Below are positions 1-11,092 of a DNA stretch of 64,000 nucleotides, one piece after another. The position numbers and the translations under genes are program-made. The stretch is from assembly GCA_964016875.1 (NCBI GenBank), contig OZ024718.1:39992406-40056405 (forward strand), written 5' to 3'. The DNA is from Fallopia convolvulus (lineage: Eukaryota; Streptophyta; Magnoliopsida; Caryophyllales; Polygonaceae). Position 1 is the first letter of the stretch, and each line of letters begins with the position of its first letter. The notes under the pieces were generated by a model, which worked only from the letters and a program-made list of their open reading frames with translations, made no database searches and was not told the DNA's origin.

Positions 1-122
1 GACTTAAGGCATATCCACGCCTTATCTAATCAAGAGAAAATCCCACCCTTATCCAAAATGATATACAATTTTGTGCAATGCCTTCGTTCCATGTCGCCGA
101 CATTGCTCATGTCGGCGAAGTC
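1..122. repeat. Truncated first copy of a direct-repeat family
   Basis: This stretch matches 1038-1160 and 1333-1460: the shared text starts GACTTAAGGCATATCCACGC and runs to a hairpin of the form ATGTCGCCGACAT-TGCTC-ATGTCGGCGA near 90-119. The copy stops at about 120, where a CCCGACCC-rich element begins. The rest of the unit appears to resume only near 930. Family unknown; no coding content seen. Confidence 0.7.
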
Positions 123-792
123 TAGGCATGGCAATGGGTCGGGTTAGGTGCGGGTGGACTGCTTCCATCACCCGACCCGCCTTTTTAAACCACCCACCTG
201 ACCCGCTATTTTCACCCGACGTGTTCCACCCGAAACCCGTTAGTTTTCGGGTCGGGTTGATTTTTTTTTCTAGTGTTATAAAAAAATTGCTGAAATTTTC
301 AATTTCCAATCATAAATTAACCTTAAGTTCATTTGTTTAACAAGACAACCAGATGACCCGTAAACAAAATAAACTTAACCCATGACCCGACCCATAACCT
401 GTGTTTACGGGTCAACCCGTTTAATCCACCTAATAAAATATTATATTTTAAACTAAAATTTAAACCTATTTATATAGGGTCTACACAATGGATTAGCCCA
501 AAAAATAGATTTAATTAGAAAGCCTCAAAGTCCATCTTCATAGTTAGGCTTCAAACACTTAACGCTCTTCTCCTCTCCTTCCCTTTTTTATAAGCTCCTC
601 TTCTCCCCTCCTTCTATCAATTTTTCGATGTGGGACAAAAAACAGGGTGATCGGGTCGAGTCGGGTGAGGCCATACCCGAAACCGTACTCGCTCCATCAC
701 TTGAAACCCATTTTCACCCGGATTTAATCGGTTTTTATCGGGTTTTTTCGGGTCGGTTTTTCCGATGGGTGCGGGTGAAATTGCGTAGCCTA
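123..792. mobile_element. hAT-like non-autonomous element, CCCGACCC-rich
   Basis: The left end TAGGCATGGCAAT is mirrored at the right end by GCGTAGCCTA preceded by ATT, giving an imperfect terminal inverted repeat. Both subterminal regions are crowded with GGGTCGGGT/ACCCGACCC arrays, a pattern common in plant non-autonomous hAT elements. No transposase is encoded. An 8-bp TSD is not evident (GCGAAGTC versus CTCTCAAT), so the outer limits are uncertain, and a second such element may be nested near 620-790. Confidence 0.45.
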
Positions 793-940
793 CTCTCAAT
801 CACAAACCTAACCTCGAAATTTTCTTTCTTTTTTGAACTCTTGAACACTCTAAGTTTCTGTTAAAAAAATTCAAATGGAGTTTGTGCTATTCTAACCTAA
901 TCTATGTGCTTTAATAAAAACAAAACTAAGGTTTACTGAA

Positions 941-1530
941 TATATTTATTCCAATTTGGTTGTGGAAGACTATATATTTGTTATCCTTACATTATTATCC
1001 TAGGAATAAATCAATTTACAATAATAATACTCCTTAGGACTTAAGGCATATCCACGCCTTATTTAATCTTGAGAAAATCCCATCCTTAAGCAAAATGATA
1101 CACGATTTTACACAGTGCCTACGTTCCATGTCACCGACATTGCTCATGTCGGCGATGTCATCAATATTTCGCAGATGTTTGAAGTTGGACACTTCACTTG
1201 CATTTGGAACCGTAAAAAACGATGGTTTAGAGAATATATTTATTCCAATTCGGTTGTGGAAGATTATATATTTCTTATCCTGACATTATTATCCTAGGAA
1301 TAAAAAAATATTACAATAATAATACTCCTTAGGACTTAAGGTATATCCACGCCTTATCTAATCTAGAGAAAATCCCATCCTTAAACAAAACGATACACAA
1401 TTTTGCGCAGTGCCTTTGTTCTATGTTGTCGACATTGCTCATGTCGGCGATGTCATCAATATTTCGCAGATATTTGATGTTGGCCACTTCACTTGCGTTT
1501 GGAACCATCAAAATCAAAGCTGAGCATACA
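941..1530. repeat. Tandem pair of ~294-bp repeat units
   Basis: Unit 1 (941-1234) and unit 2 (1235-~1530) align along their length with an offset of 294-295 bp. Each holds TATATTTATTCCAATT..GGTTGTGGAAGA, then TCCTAGGAATAAA, then the GACTTAAGG block and the ATGTCGGCGATGTCATC hairpin. The small open frames here run through repeat sequence and look non-coding. The second unit is cut by the LTR starting at 1538. Confidence 0.8.
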
Positions 1531-1537
1531 AACACAT

Positions 1538-2684
1538 TGTTGAGTCGGTGTTAGGAAGTCACATTCATTAACACTGGAACAACGTCCTTAGTTTTGATAA
1601 TGATAAACACCATAGGAACTAAAACCGATTGCCAAGTATTTCAGTATAACAGGTTGTACGTCGCAAAAGCATAACACAGAGCAACAAGTTCCCAACTCAT
1701 GGGAACTAATGCAACGACGAAAAGAGAGCGACCAACCTCAGAAGAGAACAAAGTTCACACTAGATGGGAACTTAGTGAACTAAAGTTCCCACACGATGGG
1801 AACTGGATGAGAAGAACAAGAATCCCTCGAAGTCAAGAAGAGTTCCTAAGACAAGGGAACTGAGAAGACGAGAGTTTCCTTTGGATGGGAACTGGCGCAT
1901 GCGTGAAAGCGACATCTCAGCGCATTTTTAGGGATCCTGTCTATCCCGGACAAAAGGGCGTCTCAGAGTTCTAAAATGCAGCAGGATGAAGACGATCATC
2001 CAACGGTCCGGAATAATTCAAGAGTTGACAATTCAAATTCAAATCAAAGTCACATGTCAACCTTAAGGATGATACTTGGAGACCAACGCAAAAAGGGTAT
2101 TTAGGACAAATACCTCAAATAGATAAGGGTTTCTCATCACGCCTATTTAAACCCTTAAACAGTGACCTTGCTGCTCACTTTTCACAATCATCAAATTCAA
2201 ACACTAAGAGAAAAGAGCTGAAGAGCCACTCAGGTGAAAACCATCAAGTAGGTAAAAAGTCCCCGGCGTCGAGCTAATCACGATGACGGTGAAGGATAAA
2301 GAACAAGTTCCTAGATCTAGGGGAGCTCTAACTCAGAGACATAAGAGCAGAGAGGTTTGAGTTTCACTTTGTCTTTGATTGTGAGCGTTCACCAGGTTAG
2401 GGTTGAGAGAATTTGCTTAGGGAGAGAGTCCTTGTAGGAACAGAGAAGTTTGTATTCGGCCTTGTAACCCGAAGGGAACTTAAAAGTAAAGAAAAGGGAA
2501 CTCGTTCGAAAATCCTCCAAGCGGAGGTAGAGGTTTACTCACGCGATTAGTTGATAGTTGTGGGGTTCCTCTGTAAGGAACTATATCTACTATTTACTCA
2601 CCTGCATATTTACTTATTCTGTTGTGCGTGGGAACTATTCGATATAGTTCCCATAACTGATTACGACTAACCTTCAATCTAACA
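1538..2684 (+). repeat. 5' LTR of element A
   Basis: 1147 bp, starting TGTTGAGTCGGTG and ending CAATCTAACA. It aligns throughout with 23839-24995 apart from scattered substitutions and small indels. GGGAACT or its complement AGTTCCC occurs many times (for example around 1690-1880). CCTATTTAAACCC near 2140 is a plausible TATA region and GTAAAGAAAAGGGAA near 2490 lies in the U5-like end. Confidence 0.92.
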
Positions 2685-2686
2685 AT

Positions 2687-2698
2687 TGGTATCAGAGC
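2687..2698 (+). promoter_or_regulatory. Primer-binding site, initiator tRNA-Met type
   Basis: TGGTATCAGAGC starts 2 bases after the LTR end. This is the standard plant Copia PBS, complementary to the 3' end of initiator methionine tRNA. It fixes the element as plus-strand. Confidence 0.93.
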
Positions 2699-2741
2699 AG
2701 GCGCTCTAGAATTTGGTTAGTCTTTGCAAGTACTAAGAAAA

Positions 2742-4301
2742 ATGTCTGAGGAACTCACGAAGATTGGACATGGGAACAACAAGCCTCCCAGACTCATCGT
2801 CGGACGCTTTGAAAACTGGCAGATCTAGACGAGAGACTGGATGAGAAGTCATGACTACCAAGCCTGGTGTGTCATAGAGCATAGGAACTTTGAGGTCAAT
2901 GCAAATATTCAGAACGACCTGTCTAATTGGGGTCCCACAGAATGGCAATGCATGGAAGCCAACTACAAGGCCAAAATGTATCTCAACAATGCCATGTGCG
3001 AGCAAGATAATGATCGAGTGGCTAACTTGAAAATAACCAAGGAATTGTGGGAAGCCATTCAACAAATGCACGTTGGAAGTTCCGATCTAAGGGAAGATCA
3101 CCAAATGAACGCCAGAAGGGAGTTCTTCAACTTCAAAATGACCATGGGTGAATCAATTGACAGCTATCAATCACGTTTCGAGTCCCTCTGCTTAAAGCTG
3201 GAAGCCCTTGGAATCACCAAGCAAGAAATCTCCGATAAAATGAAGGTGCAACAACTATTCAATGGGCCGACAGTTGAGTGGGAAAATGAACGAACCATGT
3301 TCAAAGAGAATCTTGAGAATAGAAATTCGATGCTTCACCAAGTGTTTGGTAAGCTCATTGGTCACGAGAAGAGAAAGAAAGAAGAAAAGGAACAAGAGAT
3401 AGAGATGAGAGGAATAACCCTCAAACTGGAGAAGGTTCTCAAGTTCGTACAAGAACAATATGAAGAGTCGGAGGAGGATGAAGATGAGGAACTAATACTA
3501 GTAATAAAGGCACTCGAGAACTTCTATAAGAAAGGCAACTTCAAAGGGAACTCCAGTAGAGAAAGAGGGAACTATGAGTCCGAAAGCAAGTACTAGGACA
3601 AGGATAAATATGTTGCCGACGCCACTTGCTATAGGTACTTTAAGAAAGGGAACTTTGCCAAAAGCTGTCATCAGGAAACAGAGGAGTGAAGTTCCGACTA
3701 CGGCAAGAAAAAGACCTACATAGAAACTTGGAGTGATTCTGACGACAAGGGAACAGAGGGCTGGACAACATCTGAGACATGTGTCATGGTCATAGACGAA
3801 ACCGCTAGGGAACAACCCAGTGAGGTAAGCGTTGAAACTCTCCTCAACTCTCTATCTCATTACGAAAAACCTGAGTTGTCAAAACTGTTGACCAAGATGT
3901 TAGATGACAACATTAAAATGTGAAAACAACTTGATCAACCAGAATTTTTGCTATCAAGAAAATTGGAAACTGGTTCAAAGTATGATGAGATTGTTGCAAA
4001 GTTGAATTCCTCTGTAAACGAAGTTACTCTTCTTAAAAGGGAACTCAATTACATCAAGAGTGAAAGAGATAGAATGTTTGGAACCCTGCGTGAAAATCAA
4101 GAGTGTCTAGATAATTCCCTTCCCCAAGCCAAGGTTTTGAAAGAAAATGAGAGCCTTAGGAAAGAGATCTTCGACAAGGAAATGTGGTTTAGTCAAAAGC
4201 TCAAGTCTAAGATTGCTGAGAAAAACCTAGGATTTTGTTCCCATTGCAACTACGTCAGACCTGTAGAGCACTTCATCAAACCAACCTTATTACCGAGCTA
4301 G
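2742..4301 (+). pseudogene. Decayed long Gag of element A
   Basis: The likely start ATG (2742) lies 44 bases after the PBS. One frame runs to 4301, broken by stops at 2826, 3594, 3687 and around 3918, so Gag can no longer be made whole. The part near 2841-3330 matches the UBN2/Retrotran_gag type common in plant Copia elements, with a tryptophan-containing N-terminal region and an ELWEAI..MH segment. A degenerate zinc knuckle (CYRYFKKGNFAKSC) lies at about 3630-3670; the glycine-histidine pair of a normal CCHC knuckle is altered. A Leu/Lys/Glu-rich, coiled-coil-like stretch follows at 3960-4230. The long coiled-coil tail is typical of SIRE-lineage Gag. GGGAAC motifs recur within the coding sequence. 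Confidence 0.8.
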
Positions 4302-4447
4302 TTCCAACCAAGGATGAAATAAGGTATGGAGAAGGATCATCTAAGGATGAGATCTCTTCTATCTTAGAAAAGGAGAAAAATGAGTGTAGGGGTCTTGAGC
4401 CTCAAAGCCAAAAGCTTAGCATCGCTCATTTAGGGGAATGAATCAGT

Positions 4448-5300
4448 GTGCTTGAAAGGAAAGAGAACGGGAACAATGAATACCATACTAGGAAGGCCAT
4501 CAATAAAAGGAGTCTTAAGTTAGACAAAGGAGATGGATCTAGAGTCCACAAAGAATGTTGGAAATGTAGAGCCTATGGGGACTACATGGAAAGCCGTCTC
4601 AAAGGACAAGCTCAACACTCTCACACCCTTGACAACAAGAATCCCAAAAAACCGTGGAAAGCTCCTAAGAATGAGAGCATACATAGGAACTCCTCGTCAA
4701 GTCGTAGGAACTCCACTCTTGTTTGTGACTTTATAAATCTATTAAACAATATAAATATTGAATCTCGTGTTGATCCAAGCAAGAAAAATCTTACCTAGGT
4801 CTCCAAATCTAACTAATTTTGTAGATGGTAGTGAGAGGGAACAACAAATGGGTCATTTTCAGTGAATGTTCCAACCACATGACCAAGAAGAAGAAGGACA
4901 ACCCCACCTCACTACTCACAAAAGTCGATGGAGACCACTTCTTCCTCGACTACAAGAACAAGGGAACAAGGCCTGACAACGTTTATCAAGTAAATACTCA
5001 GTTGAAAAGGAAATTTGGCTGAAGAGACTGAGACACACTGGATCTAATCAAGAAGCTTCTGAAAGAACTCTCTATTGAACCACCCAGGATTAATCCAGAA
5101 GGGACATGAAGGAAACAAAAAAGTAATATTTGGGAATAAGAGGTCACGACAAAGGTATGCAAACTCACTCCTTTCTTCAAAGGTTCCTTGAAGTACAATG
5201 CCCTTAGTTTCCTTAGTGGAACCTCTGTGGACTTATGTAGGACGGAAAGGTAGATAGTGGATGCTTCTTCTATGCATGGGATAGACATCTCTTCGAGCAC
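4448..5300 (+). pseudogene. Remnant of Gag C-terminus, protease and GAG-pre-integrase
   Basis: This follows the Gag frame after a frameshift. At 4545-4600 a degenerate cysteine motif (CWKCRAYGD) may be a second zinc knuckle. At 4855-4890 the segment SECSNHMT occupies the place where Copia proteases have the D-S-G-C-S-N-H-M-T active site, but the catalytic aspartate is lost. At about 4960-5060 the segment GTRPDNVYQV and a RLRHTGSN-like stretch resemble the GAG-pre-integrase domain that precedes integrase. Beyond 5300 no integrase core, RT or RNase H can be recognised, so almost all of pol has been deleted or has decayed. Confidence 0.6.
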
Positions 5301-6191
5301 CTTCGAATGCTCTTAGAGATGATAGCTTTAAATTAAACAAGTCCCTGTTTATTATTTCCCCAATGATTGACTAGTTTAGTTGTTTTTGCATGATAGGAAC
5401 TAAGAAGGCACTCTGCATTCACTTTAACTATTATTGCTAGTCTGAGGCAAGAGTTGTACGCATAGGAACTTCTTTTCTTTTTAGCCCAAAATGATCAATT
5501 TGAGTTCCCTCTAACCCGCATTACAAGCCACAATGATAGTTGATCATAAGCTTACCTAGATTCTCGGACTGGACAAACTCATCCCATGAGCCCCCTTTTG
5601 ATCACCCTTTTCGAGTTGAAATGATCTAAGTCCTTTGTGTTCTCATCCCTCTCAACAAAGTTTGAACATGAGTTCCCTCCACCACTCCATTCAAACAAGC
5701 CTTCGTCCAAGATCATGGGAACCTGTTAATGGATGAGCCGAAATTACTGATGAATGCTTGCAATTTCGTCTTGGGAAGATAAATGGTTCTTGTCAAAGCA
5801 ATTAATGAAGGAGAATGTGTGAGAGCCAAGCGTTCTCGTGTTCAATGGATTGCCAACACGTGACAATTTGTGCAGAGTACGTTTCAGAGAAAGAAGAAGC
5901 GTCAAGGATCTTTTGAATTTGAAAAGGGAAAATGAAGAAAAGGACGACTGTACCCTTGTGTAGAAATCCCTTATATTCCGGCTTTTTCCCTAACTAGAAC
6001 CTTTCTTCAACCCTTGCCTCTTCGCCTCGTTTTTCCCCAAATATCCTAAGCTTCCAATTCCATAAAGAATCCAAACTCACAAGTGGCACCAAAACGCCCT
6101 TCCTCCTCAAAGAACTACAAGTTCAAGGCTACTCCGCAACCAATCCAAGGCTACAATTACTTATAAATCCCTCTGGAAAAGGGCTACTAGG
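5301..6191 (+). other. Degenerate internal region between pol remnant and 3' ORF
   Basis: No open frame of note on either strand. Several GGAAC/GTTCC motifs occur. Pyrimidine-rich sequence from 5980 to 6190 (CTTCAACCCTTGCCTCTTCGCC and similar) looks like a 5' leader for the ORF starting at 6192. A TTACTTATAAATCC at about 6156 could be a TATA-like element 30-40 bases before that start; function is inferred only. Confidence 0.4.
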
Positions 6192-8467
6192 GATGGCTCG
6201 CCAAAAACCCAAACACTCTCTGGCAATCTCTCACCTTAGCCCTTGACCAAACCCATGATCCACTTCATCGAAACCAACTCAGCAATCTTATCAAATGCTT
6301 CTTCCTTCCGCACATCCACCGCGGAATCAATTACAACGTGCCTCCTTCACAACTGGAAGAAAACTTCTTGGTCGATAATGCTCACATCCGTCTTCCATCC
6401 CTACCTCCACGAAAACGTTACCATGAGTACACAACCAAACCCACTTCCACCAGCAAATCTTCGTCCATCTCCTCCTCTTCAGAAGCCCGGATTATCGACT
6501 ACTTTCCGAATGCCATACCAAAGACCAAAAGAAAGCCACAATCACCTCTCTCTCCAAACCCTAAATCTCCACCTCCTCCTGCCACACAAACTCAAAAAAC
6601 TCCCTCTCATCCTTCCTCTCCTAAGACAAACTCCTCCAACGCCATGGAAATTGATCCCCCTTCCTCCTCCTTCTCGCCTCTTAAAACCCCCTCAACGCAA
6701 AAATCCAAAATCCCAATTACTCTCACAACGGAAGTTCTTCCCCCTCCCTCGCTAGTCCAACCTATCAATCTTGAAGATAGTGAGGAAGAAGAAGAAAACA
6801 CCAGGGCCCTCATTCATAGATGCCCTAATTCATCGTTTCGAAGCCTACAAGAGATGGGCAGCCAAGAAGAACGGGACTCTATGACCAACGTAGAAAAGGA
6901 ACTCAACCAGGACGCTTCTCTAAAGGTCCTTGGAAACAGAGTGGAGTCATCAGTTGAGGGAAGGGACTCTCAAGCTTTGGGGATGCATGATCAAGGAACC
7001 AGTCCAACAGACATTGAGAACCCCGACATTGAAAAAAGGAACCCAGACAAGCAACCCTCAAGCCAAGACAAAGAAGATGGTCAAGATAAGGGTGATGAGC
7101 ATACTGCTCAAGATGATGCTGACAAAGGGAACAAAGATGGAAATGAGAATAGAGAGGACGATGACAAGTCTGATGACGAAAGCCTCTCCTCGTCTGACAA
7201 AGGAGAAGGAGAAAAGGAAGGATAAGGAGAATAGGAAGGAGAAGAAGAAAAGGAAGACGAAGAAGAGAAGGAAGATGAAGAAGAAAAGGAAGAAGGAGAA
7301 GAAGAAAAAGAAAAAGAAAAGGAAGATGAGCAAGGAGCAGCCGTTGTAGCTGTTGAAAAGGATGATGCAGCAGGGAACAGTACTATAGAACCTGCAAAGG
7401 AAGGCCCTGAAGGTCTTATGTATGCCTCCATCCTGAATCTCCTCACAAGATCCCTCAATCCCTTTGCCCTTCCCTCCTCGAAAAAACCCAATAAAAAGAG
7501 AGCAGGGGGAAGGGAAAGGAACAAGCTGTCACAGAGCCTCCCTCCAAACGCCCACGAAGAGAAGAGGCACATGTGATTGTTCCTGCTGAAACAGAACTAG
7601 CGGTTGGACAAGAACAGAAAGTTCCCAAGGAGCGTAAGGTAATCGCTCCCATGATCCTCAATCCCCAAACTCTTACTGGACATGCTTTAGGAGGATCTTT
7701 GGGAACTGATTCAGGCTCAAAGGTGGGAACCGATTTTCACTCCAAAAGTAAAGGTAGACCCTGGTCAGATACGAGCCTTCTACGACTCATTCAAACTGTC
7801 TAAAGACAAGGAGCAAGGGATCTGCCAAGTTAAGGGATCTTCATTCGCCTTCACAGTGGATCAGCTGGCACGACTACTCAATGTTCCGAACACATGCTTT
7901 GGAACTCTGCCCTAGAAGGTTTGGGGGAAACACGACAGAGAAGTTATCCTAAAAAGGATATACGAGGGACGTGCTCCAACTAAGGGAACTACTACCCTCA
8001 CACATGGGTTGTCTTTTCTTGGAAAGATGGCGCATAAGTTCCTCATAAAAAATGTTCTCCCTCGACAAGAGAAAAGGCATACACTCAACATCAGTGATGT
8101 CATTCTCCTCAACCTATTTCTTTGCAAAGAGCCTATCAATCTGCCTCAACTGGCCCTGGGACACATGGCCAAGTGTGATGGGAAATCTACCCATGCTCTC
8201 CCCTATCCTTACCTCGTTAAGTAGCTGTTAGCGAAGGAATTTCTCTACAACGAAAAGGATGAGGAATTATTTGGGTTCGAGATGAGCCTCGAGGCCATCC
8301 AAAGTCTTCGTCACTCGGAGATAGCTGAAGAAACCGAGCTCTCCATGCTTCCTGCACCTGAGACTGATGACATCAAGGATGCAATTGACAGGAACTATGA
8401 CGTTCTCCTCAGGATGGAGCATCACTTGGCCAGACTTGTCAAGCTCATGGAGAACAAGGCCCTATGA
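6192..8467 (+). pseudogene. Third (env-position) ORF of element A: acidic repeat region plus Transposase_32-like C-terminal domain
   Basis: The ATG at 6192 starts a basic peptide, with a frameshift before the long frame 6338-7225. This is Pro/Ser-rich at first (6440-6760), then strongly acidic. Two stops (7223-7237) interrupt a Glu/Lys run that stays open to about 7330. After another frameshift, 7740-8467 holds a domain with RAFYDSFKLS..., F.VDQLARLLNVP and a C-terminal helix (NYDVLLRMEHHLARLVKLME). It resembles the plant-specific 'putative plant transposon protein' domain (Pfam Transposase_32 type) found at the 3' position of some plant retroelements. Stops at about 7914 and 8221 break it. 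No signal peptide or membrane segment is evident, so a true envelope is unlikely. The family call is from memory of the pattern. Confidence 0.55.
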
Positions 8468-8654
8468 TTTTGCGTTCCTATTTCTATTCCCTAGCCTGCT
8501 CTCGCCTCTCTCAAAATGATTCGTTTGTTTGTGGTTTCTTGTTGTATCTCTCTTGCTTAAGTAATGAACAAGTTCTTTAGTTTGGATGCATGTTCCTTTT
8601 ATTTATGTTCTATTATTCATTCTTAATCTTTTCGATAATGCCAAAAGGGGGAAC

Positions 8655-10125
8655 TGTTGAGAGGGTTTCCCGACAACAAATAAATTTGTATTCAAGACCC
8701 CGCTATGTATAGGAAGGTTAGGATCGTCCACGGGAAGCAAGTTATGTTTGATTACTATCCTAGAAAACAAGAAAACACAAATTTAAAGTAAAGCAGAGAC
8801 GAAAGTAAAAACGAGGCTACGATCACGTCGTTACCGACCTTGTCATGGTCGGTATCGATGCTGACTTTTGACTCAAACAGGGCAACTAATCACAGACATA
8901 CACAGGCTCGGTACCGACCTGGCTACCTCGGTACCGAAGCAAAACAGAGAAACTACGAAGGTGTTTTTGAATGGAGAAAAGATCTAGGATAAGGGTTTAT
9001 CACGACATAATCATGCATTCAAGATAGTGTGAAGGATAAATAACATGCCTTGAAGATAAAGCTATCAACTTTCGTTGATTTAAGCAAGCAAATCAATCGA
9101 TTTTCATAAATCAATTTACTCTTTACTTATTTTTTATCCGAAGCTCGAAACTTTCGTTATTGAACAATATCAACATTAAAGGTTACAACTTTCTCTATCA
9201 ATCAAGCAATAAACTCGAATTACTTTGACTTTCGTCTAAGTATAAGCATAAAACAAGTAGATAAAAGATAGAAAGCAATCAAACATTCATCACACATTCA
9301 ATCATGCACAACTATACCGAGTTTTCAACCCCTACCCTAGAAAAGTGAACTACTCACTCATGATTGAAACAAAGCAAACAATTAGATTGAATGAAAACAT
9401 TATATGAAAACAAAACAAAGGCTTACTTGAATTAAAAGTCGAAACTTGTCTTTAGATTACAATCTTCTTTCCCAATTAAACTCTAAAGAACAAACTAGGA
9501 ACTAGAAACAAAGAGAAGATCGGCCCTTCGGTTTCACGTCTCTCATCCTCCACAAAAAAACTAAAGAACAGCCCCCTTAACTAGGTTAAGAACATGGTAT
9601 TTATACTAAGAGAATCTATCTATAAAGTTTCTAAAAAGATAGAACTTTCCAAACTTAAAAGATTGCGAAATAAAAGATATAAATTCTGAAGTCGGCGCCA
9701 CCTACCGAAACAAGTGACTTCGGTGTCGACCTGTCAGGGTCGGTAGATGTCTTCGCTGAACTCCACGACTTGGACTCTGTTGCACAGCTCGGTACCGAAC
9801 CCACAGGGTCGGTATCGAGGTCTTGTTCCTGCTCTTTTTGTACTTTTGTCACAGCTTCTTTTGGATTTTGTCGGGATCTTTAAAGCGTCATCTCCTCTCC
9901 TTGTCTTTGACCATTCTCCACCATCATCCTCTTGATCTCAACTCCTTGATGCTCCCTTTTTCCTTCGAAAACCTACAAAAAAACACTAAAACGGAGTAGC
10001 TTCCATACTTTTCACAAAATATGTAAACTTATCCTAAAACACACAAAACAAACACTAAACTCAACTAAACTAAGTTAAACAACTAAGAAAAACACTCAAA
10101 ACCTATAGTAAAAACACGAGTATCA
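8655..10125 (-). repeat. 3' LTR of Athila-1
   Basis: 1471 bp, starting TGTTGAGAGGG on the plus strand and ending GAGTATCA. It aligns with 22381-23615 but holds about 240 extra bases (9175-9418) that the other copy lacks. It carries several TCGGTACCGA-type palindromes (near 8835, 8911, 8930, 9740 and 9788-9820). Confidence 0.92.
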
Positions 10126-11092
10126 AAATACCCCTACATAAGCGTGCTTGTCCTCAAGCAATCACTAAACATAGACCAAAACCAACCCACATGCTCATCA
10201 AGTAATAGCCTTCATCTAGAAAAGCAACATCAAAGCATAGTAAAAATAACAAATGACTTTTAACGTCATAACACATATATATGCAACTAATAGACATAAG
10301 CAATCACAATCCAACCTCACCAAGGACAATGTGTTTCACTCAACTCTCATGTGTTTGGGCTTTGAATAACAACTCTTAACTCAATCTTATATGCAAAAAC
10401 TCATACAAATTGGAATTTATATCACCAAACTCTCCACCAAAGATTTGTCAAAACAAGCAAAAATCATCAAGAGAACTTAGGCTCAATGAAAGACTTTAAA
10501 GAAGTTTCCATTCGGCCGGGTTGTAATGGGGCTTGGTAATAACAAATAGGGTGTGGAAATATTTTGGCTATGTGATGCTAATAATATCCGGGAATCAAAG
10601 ACTCCTAACAACTCACACATCCCAAACTTTTATAAAAGAACTTACCAAATTCTCTAAACAATATGCACACTCTTCTCACTCACCCATTAAATCCTAGAAA
10701 GCCTCATAAATATAAACATAAGAATCTCTTGGTTTTAGATTTTGGAGCACTTGCACACTTTCCTTCCTTATTCCTTCTTTTCTCTTTTTTTCTTCTTCTT
10801 TTCCTCTCTCTGCATTTTTTTTCATTTTTTCATTTTTTTCTACTTTTCTTCACAGGTAAAGCCTCGGTACCGACCCTGAGAGGGTCGGTATCGAGCTGCA
10901 ACTTCGTCTCCTTGGACTTCTTTGAGAACCTCGGTACCGAGCCTACATAGGGTGGTATCAAGCTAAAATTCCTTTCTTTAGCTTCTCTTCTTTTGTGTAT
11001 TTTTCTAACCAAGAGATCTTTTTACATAATTGAAACAAGAGACTTCCAATCTGTAATATTCAAGAATATTTCAATATTTTTTTTAATCCTAT
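10126..11092 (-). other. 3' untranslated region of Athila-1, distal part
   Basis: Non-coding. The minus-strand text directly before the LTR, TATGTAGGGGTATT, is the polypurine-tract region and matches TATGGGGTATT before the 3' LTR of Athila-2. A paired palindrome (10865-10895) and another copy (10930) lie here. No supported gene; the small Ser/Phe-rich open frames are low-complexity. Confidence 0.65.

Noticed and set aside
2687..2698. tRNA-like signal
   Set aside because: It is the retrotransposon primer-binding site, only 12 bases, not a tRNA gene. No cloverleaf was found anywhere.
7058..7572. Long minus-strand frames rich in Phe/Ser opposite the acidic 3' ORF of element A
   Set aside because: They are the reverse complement of the GAA/GAG-rich Glu/Lys stretch; composition alone keeps them open.
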